Assembly: GCA_016710365.1 (NCBI GenBank)
Contig: JADJVW010000001.1
Coordinates: 62,001-126,000, forward strand
Source: Candidatus Caldilinea saccharophila
Lineage (GTDB): Bacteria > Chloroflexota > Anaerolineae > Caldilineales > Caldilineaceae
Length of the DNA: 64,000 nt
Direction: 5' to 3'
In this document: piece after piece, positions 1 through 8,970 of the stretch
How the letters are laid out: every line of letters begins with the position of its first letter
Numbering within the stretch: the first letter of the stretch is position 1
The notes under the pieces: model-generated
The model's database searches: none
The model's input: only the letters and a program-made list of their open reading frames with translations
What the model was told of the DNA's origin: nothing
Translations under genes and position numbers: made by a program

Positions 1-916
1 AATAGAAAAAGCTCTCGTTGCACTTTGTGTCAATAGTTTGTCCAGTCACCTTAACCCAGCCACGATGCACCGGACGACCATCTCCGGCCAGCGCTGCGTG
101 GCTTCTGGCAATCATCGTAACGATGGGTACGTTATTTTTCGTTTTGCCGACAATTGCGTAGGCTTCCTCGCCACACCTCCACGACTCGTCAAGCAGATTG
201 GCGGCTGGATCTTTGTAATAGGCGCCAACTTTTGCTTCCTCGCAGAGGGCGATGACGCCAGGCTGACCATCTTGTGGGAGACTCTCCACGATGCCGGGCT
301 TGAAGTGTCGCGCTTCGGCGAGATCGATGCGGTACTCCAGACGCTCCTCACCATTGAATACGCTAAACGGCGAATTGGTCACTGCCTCGAACATGGATCG
401 AATCATTCCACGCAGGCTGGTGGCGGGGATGGCATCCCTGCCGCCGTACTGGAAGAAGCGATAACTCTTATGTTCGACCTCCCGCCCGTCCTTTAGCCGC
501 ACTTTTGTCACCTTGATGTCGTGGCTATCGGAGATGAACAATGGCGTCTCAGCCGCCAGATGGCAGGTGATGCGTCCACTCAGACCAATGTATCGATCAT
601 GGGGCGGCGGCACACAGCGGCCCAGCAGCCGTGCATCGTCATCATCCGGCGCGATTGTGGGATCCGGCAGGTAGCGTACAAGATTATAGGGATTGAGAAA
701 GCGATAGGCGTTGTGCGATTCGGTAGGCTGACGAGGCGTGGGCCACGGATGCGTCTGTATGGCCTGCGCTTTGGCCCTTTGCGCTTCAAGCTGTGCTGCA
801 GCAAGTTGTTCTTGCCGGGCGCGCTCTTCAGCGCGTTTGGCCTTGGCTGCTTCCTTCTGCCGCTGGCGGGTGACGGATGAGCCGGTTACGTTGCCTCTGC
901 CTTTTTGCTTTGCCAT
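1..916 (-). CDS. RAMP (Cas7-like) protein, paralogue of the downstream-encoded 788-aa RAMP; C-terminus outside window
   Basis: Probable Cas7-type backbone subunit of the type III effector, partial because the frame stays open to the window edge. The start ATG (914-916) follows a GAGG ribosome site. An N-terminal Lys/Arg/Ala/Glu-rich stretch of about 55 residues looks helical or coiled. After it come the YRFLNPYN block, the LLGRC.PPPHDRYIGLSGRITC block and an IPATSLRGMIRS glycine-loop motif. All three recur nearly identically in the 788-aa RAMP of this operon (YRFLNPYNF, PPPHDRYIGLSGRITC, IPGTGLRGVIRS), so the two genes are clear paralogues of the TIGR03986-type RAMP group. Unlike its paralogue it lacks the cold-shock-like N-terminus. 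It is the last operon gene visible; more cas genes or the array may lie beyond the edge. Confidence 0.85.
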   Translation of the reverse strand, partial: MAKQKGRGNVTGSSVTRQRQKEAAKAKRAEERARQEQLAAAQLEAQRAKAQAIQTHPWPTPRQPTESHNAYRFLNPYNLVRYLPDPTIAPDDDDARLLGRCVPPPHDRYIGLSGRITCHLAAETPLFISDSHDIKVTKVRLKDGREVEHKSYRFFQYGGRDAIPATSLRGMIRSMFEAVTNSPFSVFNGEERLEYRIDLAEARHFKPGIVESLPQDGQPGVIALCEEAKVGAYYKDPAANLLDESWRCGEEAYAIVGKTKNNVPIVTMIARSHAALAGDGRPVHRGWVKVTGQTIDTKCNESFFY

Positions 917-946
917 GAGAACCTCGCATTTGCTTTGTCAAAGAGA

Positions 947-1759
947 TTACTGATCTCTTGTATTCAAGTCCACAACCATCATTTGAATTGCTTGCCGACA
1001 CTCATCCAAGATGTGCTTTGCCGCCTCTTGCCCCCAGTCGCTGGGATTTCGTTCTTTTGGATGCATTGCCTGGGTTCGCTTTTCCAGGAGAATCTTCAGT
1101 TTATCAACCAGTTGTTGTGGACACTTCAGCACCGGGATCTGGAGCACGTTCAGCATACTTCCCCAATTAATGCCTTTTTTAGGGGGTTGTTTCGTTATTT
1201 GCTCGTAGTAGCTGCGAAGAGTTTCTTCAGTCCCCCGAAGCATGAACATAATGGACGCCGCGGTGAAACCCACTGAATAACACCGAGCTGCTTCTTCAAA
1301 ATCTTCCCTACCGGTGATAGTCAGTTGGAGAGGGCCGTTTTGGGGAATGCCCAAGAAACCTGTCGGGTCCATCAGCAGGTGTTGAATTTCTCCTTCGCGG
1401 CTACGTTGTACTACAAACACAGAGCGACTTCGCGCCTCTTCGCTTAGGACTTGCTCAATGCGTTTCATCATTCTGCGAAGCGAACTCGCATCTGAACCGA
1501 GCTGGTTGGGGCGCTCTGGGCTCTCCAACCGGTCTAGTAGCTCATTCAGTTCCTCGAGTAGCGCCATTTCTGACTTAGATAGCTCGAGAGCTTCGAGATC
1601 GCTTTGGAGCAGTCGTAGTCGATCAGGGACACTAACAGCTTGAGCTCGTTTTGGCCGGATCGGTGTTCGAGCCGAAACCTGACGAAGCGAGATCAAGTTG
1701 AAACCGACGTAAGCAAGGTCCCAAATCGAAAATTGGTCCGACGCAGCTACTGTGGGCAT
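947..1759 (-). CDS. HEPN-like protein (possible DUF4145-like) embedded in the type III operon
   Basis: 270-aa protein without a confident family match. The C-terminal half (about residues 155-260) is helical: a C-Y-S-V-G-F-T-A-A-S segment, an L-R-G-T-E-E-T-L-R segment, then R228-T-Q-A-M-H233, which fits the Rx4H catalytic motif of HEPN ribonucleases. The layout (aromatic/Ala helix, Arg-Glu helix, then RxxxxH) resembles HEPN/DUF4145 proteins. Residues 45-120 form a probable coiled coil rich in Leu, Glu and Arg. It has no CARF domain. It sits 23 nt after one RAMP gene and 30 nt before its paralogue, so it is presumably co-transcribed. It could be an accessory RNase, a toxin, or a structural Cas11-like helical subunit; the sequence does not decide this. 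Confidence 0.6.
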   Translation of the reverse strand: MPTVAASDQFSIWDLAYVGFNLISLRQVSARTPIRPKRAQAVSVPDRLRLLQSDLEALELSKSEMALLEELNELLDRLESPERPNQLGSDASSLRRMMKRIEQVLSEEARSRSVFVVQRSREGEIQHLLMDPTGFLGIPQNGPLQLTITGREDFEEAARCYSVGFTAASIMFMLRGTEETLRSYYEQITKQPPKKGINWGSMLNVLQIPVLKCPQQLVDKLKILLEKRTQAMHPKERNPSDWGQEAAKHILDECRQAIQMMVVDLNTRDQ

Positions 1760-1782
1760 TCTACGATTTCCCTGTCCACTAC

Positions 1783-4149
1783 CTAACCTTGAATATCACC
1801 GTACTTGTCGATCAGCGGCAGGCCAGCGTGGTCATCCTCCGCAAGCGGCAGCGCCAACCGCGGGCCTGCGTCCTGCCCACTGCGCTTGTTGCCCACAAAC
1901 CATTCATACTGCCTACCTTCTGCCTGCGGTTTGACCGTTGGTCGCGGATAGTGCACCGGCAGAGGAGGCGTGTCGGCGAGCAGCGCCTTCAAATCACGGA
2001 TGTTGGAAAGGGATTCAAAGGCGGTGCCATAGCGCTCCGCCATCGCTTTTTTGAAATTGTCGATCCATTCTCCCATTGCGCTGCGCTGCTCCTTCCAGCC
2101 GCCGGAAGGGTCCAACAGCGAGGCGTAGCGCACCGCAGGCTCCACCGTCTCTACATTGATGATGTCGATCTGGGCCGAGCCAAAGCCCAACGGTTTGCCG
2201 TACCCCAGACGATGATTCCAGCCTTCCATGCGCAGGCTCCACAGCAGCGCGCCCAGTTCCACCGCCGCAAGATTCTCGAAATCCACTGTGAACTCAAAGA
2301 CGCTGCCTGCTTTCTGCACGCCATGCACGGAGCGATTTTGATCGCTTTTGGCGCCATTGACGCTCTGATACTCCTGTGGATTCAGCCGGTCGCCGTGATG
2401 TCGATAGACTTTGCGTCCGCGCAGAATTTGACTGCCAGCGTCGTAATTGACGTTCTCATCGGGCAAGCCATCCTGAGGCTTGCTGCTGCCGCTTTTGGGG
2501 CGCAGATAGAATCGGTAGGTCGTCGGCTTTGGCGTCGAGAGGATCGCCAACGTGCTGTCGAAGACGTCGGCGTCGTGAATCAAGCGAGCATGGCTGAACC
2601 GCACCCGCCCCGCATAGGCTGTCGGCTGTGTGATATCAGGAGATGTTTTCGTCGCGTCATCATCGCCCCAGACCCAGCCAAAGATGCGACAGGCGGGGCA
2701 GAGCGCTTTGTCGTCCTCACATTTTTTCGTGTCGCTGAGGTGAAGCAACTCCTTCAACGCACGGTTGAAACCAACGCGCGGGACAGAAACGGGCACAATG
2801 AACTCCACGCCAAAACTGCCACCGGGTTGACGGCTCAGCATGGCGTATACAAGGTCGCCGTCTGCGAGTTTTGGCTCATTCTTCCCCGTCCGTTCGAGAA
2901 TGAAGCGGCTGAAGGCCGCCTCCCTTGCCTGTGGCTGTTCAGGGTTCCGCCGCTTCTGCGCCTCATTGCCGTGGCGCTCCTGATAGTCGGCGATCAGCTC
3001 CTCATACTTCTTGCGCACGGGAGCCGGCAGATCAACCGGTGGAAGCGGCTGGGAGGTGAAGAAGAGCCGCTCGTCGTGTTTGTTTTCGATGTTCTGGTTG
3101 GTGATGCAGAGGTAGCCGCTGACTACTCTTTGGTTGCCCCCTGGCCTGGGTAACGGCTGACCAGCTTTTGCCAGATGCACAACGTTCCAGAACTCAAAAC
3201 GCCGCAGCGGATGCTGCACCAACTCGATGATTGCCTGGCATGCCTCCCCGTGACGATAGCCCTGCAGTGAAAGTTTCTTACGCGCTGCATAAGGAGTGTT
3301 TGGTGCTTTGACGGTCGCCCGACTGGCCCACAATGGCTTATAAACAGGCACCCACGCGGCGTACTGGGGGCCGGAGGGACGCTGGTTGGGATTTACCGGC
3401 GTGGTTCCGGGCAAGAGTTCAAGCTGCCATTGTCCATCACTAATCTTGCGCACCCGAGCCGGCGCCAACCGCAGCGCGTCACCAGGCGGTAAGTGATAGC
3501 TCAGTCGTTTGCTGCTTGCAAAGTGGGCGAAACAGGAATTGGTGGCCGTCTCGAAAACTGAACGAATAACGCCGCGTAGACCAGTTCCCGGAATGGCGAC
3601 GTTGCCGGCGGGATCATGGAAGAACCGGTAGTGTAGGTGCATCTTTCCGTTCACCTCTTCCGGTTCAATGCCTTCGCTGTCGGAGACGAACAGTGGCGTC
3701 GTTGCCGTTAGCCGGCAGGTAATGCGTCCACTCAGGCCAATGTAGCGATCGTGCGGCGGGGGTGCGCAGCGTCCCAGCAACGGCGCCGCTGTACGATTGC
3801 GCACCTCCAGCGTGCGCACAAAGTTGTATGGGTTGAGGAATCGGTATGGGCCAGCAGTGGAACGCACCGCCGGTTTTTGTGGCGCGGCGGATGGCTTGGC
3901 GCCAGACGCAGGCAACAGGGCAGCGTCTGCTGGTGGAGGCTTCTCCTGCGTGGTCGAGACAATTTCTCCAAGCAGCGTCACCTCACGCGCCCGGTTGCCA
4001 TCCGGCTGAAAGCGCATGCGACGCCCCAGTGTGGCATCTTCGACGCTGCCCTGTTGGATAGCCCTCCGGTTAAAGGTGTAAGTCTTGCCGTCGTCGCCTT
4101 TGATCTGACCAGTGTTGTTTTGGTATTTGAGAATCGTGCCTTCCATCAT
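1783..4149 (-). CDS. Type III-D RAMP protein (TIGR03986-like, Cas7-insertion-like) with N-terminal cold-shock-like domain
   Basis: 788-aa backbone subunit candidate. Residues 1-62 (MEGTILKYQNNTGQI, GDDGKTYTF) look like a cold-shock/OB-fold nucleic-acid-binding domain, followed by a Pro/Ala-rich linker to about residue 98. The RAMP portion starts with YRFLNPYNF near residue 103 and has an IPGTGLRGVIRS glycine loop near 185. A CPACRIFGW cysteine motif lies near 482, preceded by another Cys (C-E-D-D-K-A-L-C), suggesting a zinc site. A second glycine-rich loop LGYGKPLGFGSAQI lies near 645. Size and gene order match the Cas7-insertion subunit described for type III-Dv complexes; that assignment is inference. 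Its ATG overlaps the csx19 stop by 4 nt (ATGA), so translation is probably coupled. Confidence 0.88.
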   Translation of the reverse strand: MMEGTILKYQNNTGQIKGDDGKTYTFNRRAIQQGSVEDATLGRRMRFQPDGNRAREVTLLGEIVSTTQEKPPPADAALLPASGAKPSAAPQKPAVRSTAGPYRFLNPYNFVRTLEVRNRTAAPLLGRCAPPPHDRYIGLSGRITCRLTATTPLFVSDSEGIEPEEVNGKMHLHYRFFHDPAGNVAIPGTGLRGVIRSVFETATNSCFAHFASSKRLSYHLPPGDALRLAPARVRKISDGQWQLELLPGTTPVNPNQRPSGPQYAAWVPVYKPLWASRATVKAPNTPYAARKKLSLQGYRHGEACQAIIELVQHPLRRFEFWNVVHLAKAGQPLPRPGGNQRVVSGYLCITNQNIENKHDERLFFTSQPLPPVDLPAPVRKKYEELIADYQERHGNEAQKRRNPEQPQAREAAFSRFILERTGKNEPKLADGDLVYAMLSRQPGGSFGVEFIVPVSVPRVGFNRALKELLHLSDTKKCEDDKALCPACRIFGWVWGDDDATKTSPDITQPTAYAGRVRFSHARLIHDADVFDSTLAILSTPKPTTYRFYLRPKSGSSKPQDGLPDENVNYDAGSQILRGRKVYRHHGDRLNPQEYQSVNGAKSDQNRSVHGVQKAGSVFEFTVDFENLAAVELGALLWSLRMEGWNHRLGYGKPLGFGSAQIDIINVETVEPAVRYASLLDPSGGWKEQRSAMGEWIDNFKKAMAERYGTAFESLSNIRDLKALLADTPPLPVHYPRPTVKPQAEGRQYEWFVGNKRSGQDAGPRLALPLAEDDHAGLPLIDKYGDIQG

Positions 4150-4754
4150 GCATCACCCTTGCTTTCAGGCGTCGCTGTGCGTAAGGTGCGATACCACATG
4201 AAGGCTGTCTGTCCGTTTTCTGTGAAGCGCAGGAAGTCAAGGTGGACGCGCCCTGCAGCCTGCCCTGGATAGAACAACCTGGCCGCCGCGGCACGATCAT
4301 CCCACCAAAGTTTAAACCCATCTTTGCGTTCGCCCCAGAGCATGACAGATCCTTCGTAACGGCGCAGCTTGCAGTCAGGGTGCGCAGACCAGAAATCACG
4401 ACAGGCTTCTGGACTCTCAAATCCCGGCAACGGCAGATCGATCGGCTCGCCCACGTAGTGCCACAGCCATCGACGCACATCGCAGCGCAGAGACAGATGT
4501 CCAGCTTCGCCAAATATCTCGGCGCGTTGCAGGTAGAGCGGTTCGGCGGGTTCATCGGAAAACTCGATGTGGCTGACATGCTCCCAGATGCGCCACGGCA
4601 TTTTCCCCCAACGGCTGCGCCAGACGGTCAGAAAGGTGTCAAGACGCTCGGCGGGGAAATGGCCACCGAGGATCGTAGGGCGCTCTGTCTCGGCAACTTC
4701 CGCCCGTTCCATTCTTTCAATCAGGTGCCGGAAATCTACACTCTTGTCGCTCAT
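4146..4754 (-). CDS. csx19: CRISPR-associated protein Csx19 (TIGR03984-like)
   Basis: 202-aa protein placed between the double-Cas7 gene and the large RAMP, exactly where type III-D loci carry Csx19, a structural subunit of III-D effectors with no known catalytic activity. It is rich in Trp and aromatic residues (WRSRWGKMPWRIWEHV, RRWLWHYVGEPIDL, LFYPGQAAG, AFMWYRTLR), which fits the family as I recall it. No catalytic motif is visible. It overlaps its neighbours by ATGA at both ends (4146-4149 and 4751-4754), so the three cistrons are tightly coupled. The call is mainly from length, composition and context. Confidence 0.78.
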   Translation of the reverse strand: MSDKSVDFRHLIERMERAEVAETERPTILGGHFPAERLDTFLTVWRSRWGKMPWRIWEHVSHIEFSDEPAEPLYLQRAEIFGEAGHLSLRCDVRRWLWHYVGEPIDLPLPGFESPEACRDFWSAHPDCKLRRYEGSVMLWGERKDGFKLWWDDRAAAARLFYPGQAAGRVHLDFLRFTENGQTAFMWYRTLRTATPESKGDA

Positions 4755-6574
4755 GACACCCTCACAGGATAAATTTCGGAAAGCCAGATACCGTTGATTT
4801 CGGTGAAGTAGCTATCTTTGCTGTCTGTTGTCACCTCAAAACTGTGTTTATGTCCGTTGATCGCTGTATGGAATGTCTTCACCCAGCCCTCTGCCAACTC
4901 AAGCCAACTCGCCTGTCGGCTTGCTTCGTAGATTGCGGTCTGATACACACCGCTTGACACACCTTTTGCTGCCACCAACGCCGCTGCTGCACTCTGCGCC
5001 GCCTGAACTGTTGAATTGTCTGCGGGCGCCTGCGGCTGCGGGAAATCGTCGTCGGTGAGGAAACCGAGCGTCAGTCGTTCATCCTTGATTTCGACTGCGC
5101 CAAAGCCTTTGGCCCGGCCAAAGCCGACGGTGCTCAGGCCCTCGTGCAGATCGCGCAGCACCAGCGCCAGCCAGCCCAATTCCCACGCTTCCGGGTTGTC
5201 CAAAAGTAGGCGCACTCGGAATTTTGGCTGCCACAACACGATGGCGTCGAACTTGGCGCTGTCCCGTCCGCCGCCGGTGAAGCGGTCGATGGCAAGAAAA
5301 TCGAGAGCCTTATACTCCACGCGCTCGCCAACAAAGGGCGCATCCTCCACGCGCAGGCGGCTGCCATTCCATGTGCTGCCAAAGAGGCGACAGGCCAGAC
5401 ACAGCTTTTCTTCGGCGCCGGTCTGCTCTAGCTCATCACGCTCCTTCTTTGACATTGTGGACTTGATCAGGCTGTTGCAGCTCGCTACAGGATCATTGGC
5501 CTTGGTGGTGAGTGGATTACAAGCTGGACAGATGCTCAGAAATTTCTGGCGCTGCTCACTAGCTTTTGGGCCTGCGTCCCACGCCTTATGGGTGGCCAGG
5601 GTGCGAGCGATGCGTTCCGCTTGACTGCGCAATACCCCGCGCAGGCTGGAACCAGGCAATACTGGTTTTGCACCTTTCGTATAGGCTGCCAACAGCGGCG
5701 CGTGGTCGAAACCGCTGCGCCCGGCCTGCGTCAGATCATTGGTGAGGAAGGGGCCAGTCGCCGCCAGCGTGAACTCTGCTAGCGCCCATGAACGAGCAAC
5801 CACCGGTGAATCGCTACTTGGTTTCGGTGTGATTCGGCTACGTGCCAGAGCGACTTGTTGCGTGAGCCAATTAAGATCGCCGTCACGAGCATCCCACGGC
5901 GGTCCATTGCGCAAAAATTCGATGAGCGTGACAGGCTGGTTCAGATCGCGTTCAATCCATTGGACGTTAGTCAATTGAAACGCGCCTAGCCCGCGGTTAA
6001 CGCGTCCGCCGATCGCGCCGCGTCGTTGTTCCCATTCGGTCAACGCCGCAGCCAGCAAAGGCAGCGTCTTGTCAACATCTTGAAGGCGGGCATCAATCTC
6101 GAATCTGACATGGAAGGTTGCACCGGCTGGCAGCACTTCGAGATCGAACTTGATGCGCTCTCGTCGCGCCGCCGCGCCTGTGACGCGATCGATGCCGACG
6201 CCATCGCGAATCTGAAGCGCGGGGAGCGTATCCAAAACTGCGTCGTAGACGAGCAGGCGTGCTGCGCTCGCGCGCTCATCATCCTCTTGGGGATTGACGT
6301 CACCGAAGAGCTGACACACGATGCACCCACATGCCTTGCGAGAACCTTCTCTATCAAGCGCCTGATTAAATGCCTGACAGGGAGCCTCGCCATCAAACCG
6401 CGTCGCCAGCCGGGTGGCGATGCTGCGCAGCGCGCCGGCGATGGCGGTTCCGGGGATCAGCGGATACCCATCCGCCGTGCGACGGATGAGATCGTCGGCG
6501 GTCTCTGTGCCTCTGCCCGTGCCGATATGCAGAGGCGTCGACACAACAAGCGTGGCAGTGATGGCTCGAAACAT
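4751..6574 (-). CDS. Double Cas7 (Csm3-like) RAMP protein, Cas7-2x type
   Basis: 607-aa protein made of two Cas7/Csm3-like units in tandem. Unit 1 (about 1-215) has STPLHIGTGRG, Asp residues followed by a YPLIPGTAIAGALRS loop, a CGCIVCQLFGD cysteine/phenylalanine motif, and the glycine-rich GGRVNRGLGAF. Unit 2 (about 260-500) repeats the order: TGPFLTNDLTQAGRSGFD, VLPGSSLRGVLRS, paired Cys motifs ending CLACRLFGS, and VGFGRAKGFGAVEI. In Csm3 an Asp just before the glycine loop cleaves target RNA every 6 nt; D27/D28 in unit 1 are candidates. The last ~100 residues are unassigned. Two fused Cas7 units match the Cas7-2x subunit of III-Dv complexes. The gene starts 5 nt after the preceding cistron and overlaps csx19 by 4 nt. 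Confidence 0.88.
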   Translation of the reverse strand: MFRAITATLVVSTPLHIGTGRGTETADDLIRRTADGYPLIPGTAIAGALRSIATRLATRFDGEAPCQAFNQALDREGSRKACGCIVCQLFGDVNPQEDDERASAARLLVYDAVLDTLPALQIRDGVGIDRVTGAAARRERIKFDLEVLPAGATFHVRFEIDARLQDVDKTLPLLAAALTEWEQRRGAIGGRVNRGLGAFQLTNVQWIERDLNQPVTLIEFLRNGPPWDARDGDLNWLTQQVALARSRITPKPSSDSPVVARSWALAEFTLAATGPFLTNDLTQAGRSGFDHAPLLAAYTKGAKPVLPGSSLRGVLRSQAERIARTLATHKAWDAGPKASEQRQKFLSICPACNPLTTKANDPVASCNSLIKSTMSKKERDELEQTGAEEKLCLACRLFGSTWNGSRLRVEDAPFVGERVEYKALDFLAIDRFTGGGRDSAKFDAIVLWQPKFRVRLLLDNPEAWELGWLALVLRDLHEGLSTVGFGRAKGFGAVEIKDERLTLGFLTDDDFPQPQAPADNSTVQAAQSAAAALVAAKGVSSGVYQTAIYEASRQASWLELAEGWVKTFHTAINGHKHSFEVTTDSKDSYFTEINGIWLSEIYPVRVS

Positions 6575-6579
6575 GGTGG

Positions 6580-8970
6580 TTATCTCCTTTCCTGCGCTTT
6601 TTGACGCGCTTGCTCAGCAATGCGCTCGCCAAGCATCTGCAGGCCGATGCGCCACAGTTGAGGGCGCAATTGGGTGTTAGCATCGACATGCTCTTCAACG
6701 CACTGCTGCAGATCGCCCAGCAAGATAGCAACCTTCTTCATATCGGCCTTGCCATCACCTTCGTGATAGAAATTTTTCTTATCGCGTCCGGGAAGTTTCT
6801 GCGGTAATAGCTCCTCCTCACTGCCCAGCTTGTTCAGCGCCGTCTTAATCTCTGCGTCTGACTGTTCGGTTGAAACGTGCAGCATCCGCGCCACCGCTTC
6901 AAAGCGACCATCCTGTGAAAAATTTGAAAACTTGTCTGACAGGATCTCCTCCCATGCTCGCGCAAATTCCAGCAAGAGCTGTTGAGATTGTTGCGCTTCT
7001 TGTTTTAACTCCAGCTCCTCCAGATCAAGCGCCCCTTTCTTCCAGTGGGCGAGTTGCGTATGGACGGGATGATTAAAGACGATGCAGCCAAATCCCTCCT
7101 CGCGACGGCAGCCGATGCCGCGCGTCTCGGCTGCTGCCAGATGCGCCTGAAGCGTAGACAGATCAATGTCGGAGAGTGAGAGGCGCACGCTCGATCCGGC
7201 GACCAGCGCCTGATCACGCGTGCGCGGCAGCCCCAGCTTGCCGTTGAATGCATCCACAGCGCGGACGGCGCTGAAGGCACGCGTCTCATCTACACACACC
7301 TCGACGCCTGCTGGTAGATCGAGTTCTTGTTGCAGCCATTCCTGGGCAAAGCCCTGGGCAAAACGTCCCCACGGATCGGCGATGATGGCATCGCTGATAA
7401 AGGTCAGCACCACCTTATTGGCATCGGTCACCCGCTCCTGGAGCGGCGTTCCCTGCCACGGGGGTGTTTCGCCCTCCTGTAGGAGCAGACTCACTTTGCC
7501 ATAACCGCGCCGGCTTGCCTTTCCCAAGTGGAGGTTCTGCACCTGCCCTGGCGATGCAAGGCCGGTCATCTCTGCCAGCGTCTTCCAGACCTGTTCATCG
7601 GCGCAGGTGATTTCCCCGGCGAAATACTGACCTGGCTCCAGCGCAACGTAGCCGAAGAGGTTGCCAGTGCGCACGCGTCCTATGCGGATGTGCATTTCGA
7701 CGCTCTGTTGTGGCTTGAACTGCACACTCATGCCAGCAGGATTCAACAGCAGAAAGCCACTGACGCTTTCCAGGTCTGCGCCGCAGTCTGGACACTGATC
7801 AAGCATCGCATCGTCATATGCCAGGCTCCAGACGCCGTGTCCTTTATCGGGATCGCCCTTGTAGCCGGGATACAGTTTGCATGTCACCAAATCACGCGGC
7901 GTCACAAGGGTGGGGTAACCCTGAAATTTGTGTTGTTTCGACACCTGCACCGGTAGCAACGACGAAAAGCGCACGGCATCGCGGAAGAACAAATCGACAA
8001 AATTTTGGTAGGGCGCCTCTGTGCGACGCTCCTGATCATTTAGGGCGGCGCCAAAACGCTGTGCGATGCGCCAGGCAAGTGCTCCTCGCAGCACCGAGCC
8101 GGGAATGCTCTCCAGCGTCTCGTACTGGTTGCCGGCCTCAGCGCGGCGCGCAAGCAGCAGCGGCTCATCGGTGCGCACGATCACCTGCAGACGGTATGCA
8201 TGGTTTGATAGAGTGCCCAGATGAATACGTTCCGTCGCCAATGTTTGGGGCGCACTCTTCTCCTGGCCAACGTTGTCCTTGCTCGCGCCAAGAATCCAGG
8301 CAAAGCGTTCGAGCAGCGCCTGCTCGTCTCCGCCGGCAACAAGATGCACATCGCATTCCCCGCGCCCGCGTCGCTTGCTGGCGCCAAGGTTGCGCAGGCT
8401 GCGCGCCGCCGCTGTCAACCACGCCGCTTCGTCTTGCGCCGCAACGTCTGGCCCTACACATTCAGCGACGAAGCGAAAGCGCAGGCTGCGGTCGCCTTCC
8501 TCGCGGGTGAAGAGCTTACTGTTTTCGGCGCGCCTGGTGCGTGGGTTGACGCGAACGCGCGTAGCATTCTGCGCTGCCGTCTCGCCAGCCCGCCAGCTTC
8601 CCATCTTTTGTGGCTCTTCCAACCCTGCCGGGCGCGCGGATGAGAAATACCAACGCTTCGGACGCCGGGGCGATCCAAAAATGGTGCACAGCGGACAATC
8701 CTCGGCCTGTTGATCAAACTGACCGCAGTACTCAGACGTTGTCTCGCTTGCTCCCGACGCCTGACAGCTGCGATGTGGGCGCAGGGGCTCCAGCGCCAGC
8801 AAATTCATCAGGCTGTCCCGCAGCAGCCCGGCGAGCACGGTGCCGCGGATGACCGGCACGCCATCCGCATCGCGCAGCAAGGCAGAGTCTATTTCCAGCC
8901 CCAGGCCGTGACCGGCGCCGATGTGAAAATCGCTCTTGAAGGTGATTTCAAATTCAAGCCGGATGCTCAT
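6580..8970 (-). CDS. Cas7-like/Csx10 (Cas5)-like fusion with helical C-terminal domain
   Basis: 796-aa multi-domain RAMP protein. Residues 1-240 are Cas7-like: SDFHIGAGHGLG, VPVIRGTVLAGLLRDS, CPLCTIFGSPRR, and an LRNLGASKRRGRGEC loop. Residues about 255-640 look like Csx10, the Cas5-type subunit that holds the crRNA 5' handle in III-D: IPGSVLRGALAWR, a CPDCGADLE zinc-like motif near 391, FGYVALEPGQYFAGEI, and LGKASRRGYGKVSL. Residues 640-796 are strongly helical (SQQLLLEFARAWEEIL, then Lys/Glu-rich) and could be a fused Cas11-like small subunit. This Cas7-Cas5-Cas11 order is known from III-Dv effectors; the Cas11 part is inference. Its start overlaps the end of cas10 by 4 nt. Confidence 0.82.
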   Translation of the reverse strand: MSIRLEFEITFKSDFHIGAGHGLGLEIDSALLRDADGVPVIRGTVLAGLLRDSLMNLLALEPLRPHRSCQASGASETTSEYCGQFDQQAEDCPLCTIFGSPRRPKRWYFSSARPAGLEEPQKMGSWRAGETAAQNATRVRVNPRTRRAENSKLFTREEGDRSLRFRFVAECVGPDVAAQDEAAWLTAAARSLRNLGASKRRGRGECDVHLVAGGDEQALLERFAWILGASKDNVGQEKSAPQTLATERIHLGTLSNHAYRLQVIVRTDEPLLLARRAEAGNQYETLESIPGSVLRGALAWRIAQRFGAALNDQERRTEAPYQNFVDLFFRDAVRFSSLLPVQVSKQHKFQGYPTLVTPRDLVTCKLYPGYKGDPDKGHGVWSLAYDDAMLDQCPDCGADLESVSGFLLLNPAGMSVQFKPQQSVEMHIRIGRVRTGNLFGYVALEPGQYFAGEITCADEQVWKTLAEMTGLASPGQVQNLHLGKASRRGYGKVSLLLQEGETPPWQGTPLQERVTDANKVVLTFISDAIIADPWGRFAQGFAQEWLQQELDLPAGVEVCVDETRAFSAVRAVDAFNGKLGLPRTRDQALVAGSSVRLSLSDIDLSTLQAHLAAAETRGIGCRREEGFGCIVFNHPVHTQLAHWKKGALDLEELELKQEAQQSQQLLLEFARAWEEILSDKFSNFSQDGRFEAVARMLHVSTEQSDAEIKTALNKLGSEEELLPQKLPGRDKKNFYHEGDGKADMKKVAILLGDLQQCVEEHVDANTQLRPQLWRIGLQMLGERIAEQARQKAQERR

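Noticed and set aside
1789..3153. 454-aa plus-strand open frame
   Set aside because: It mirrors the RAMP gene on the other strand, which has clear domain motifs and operon overlaps; high GC keeps the antisense frame open.
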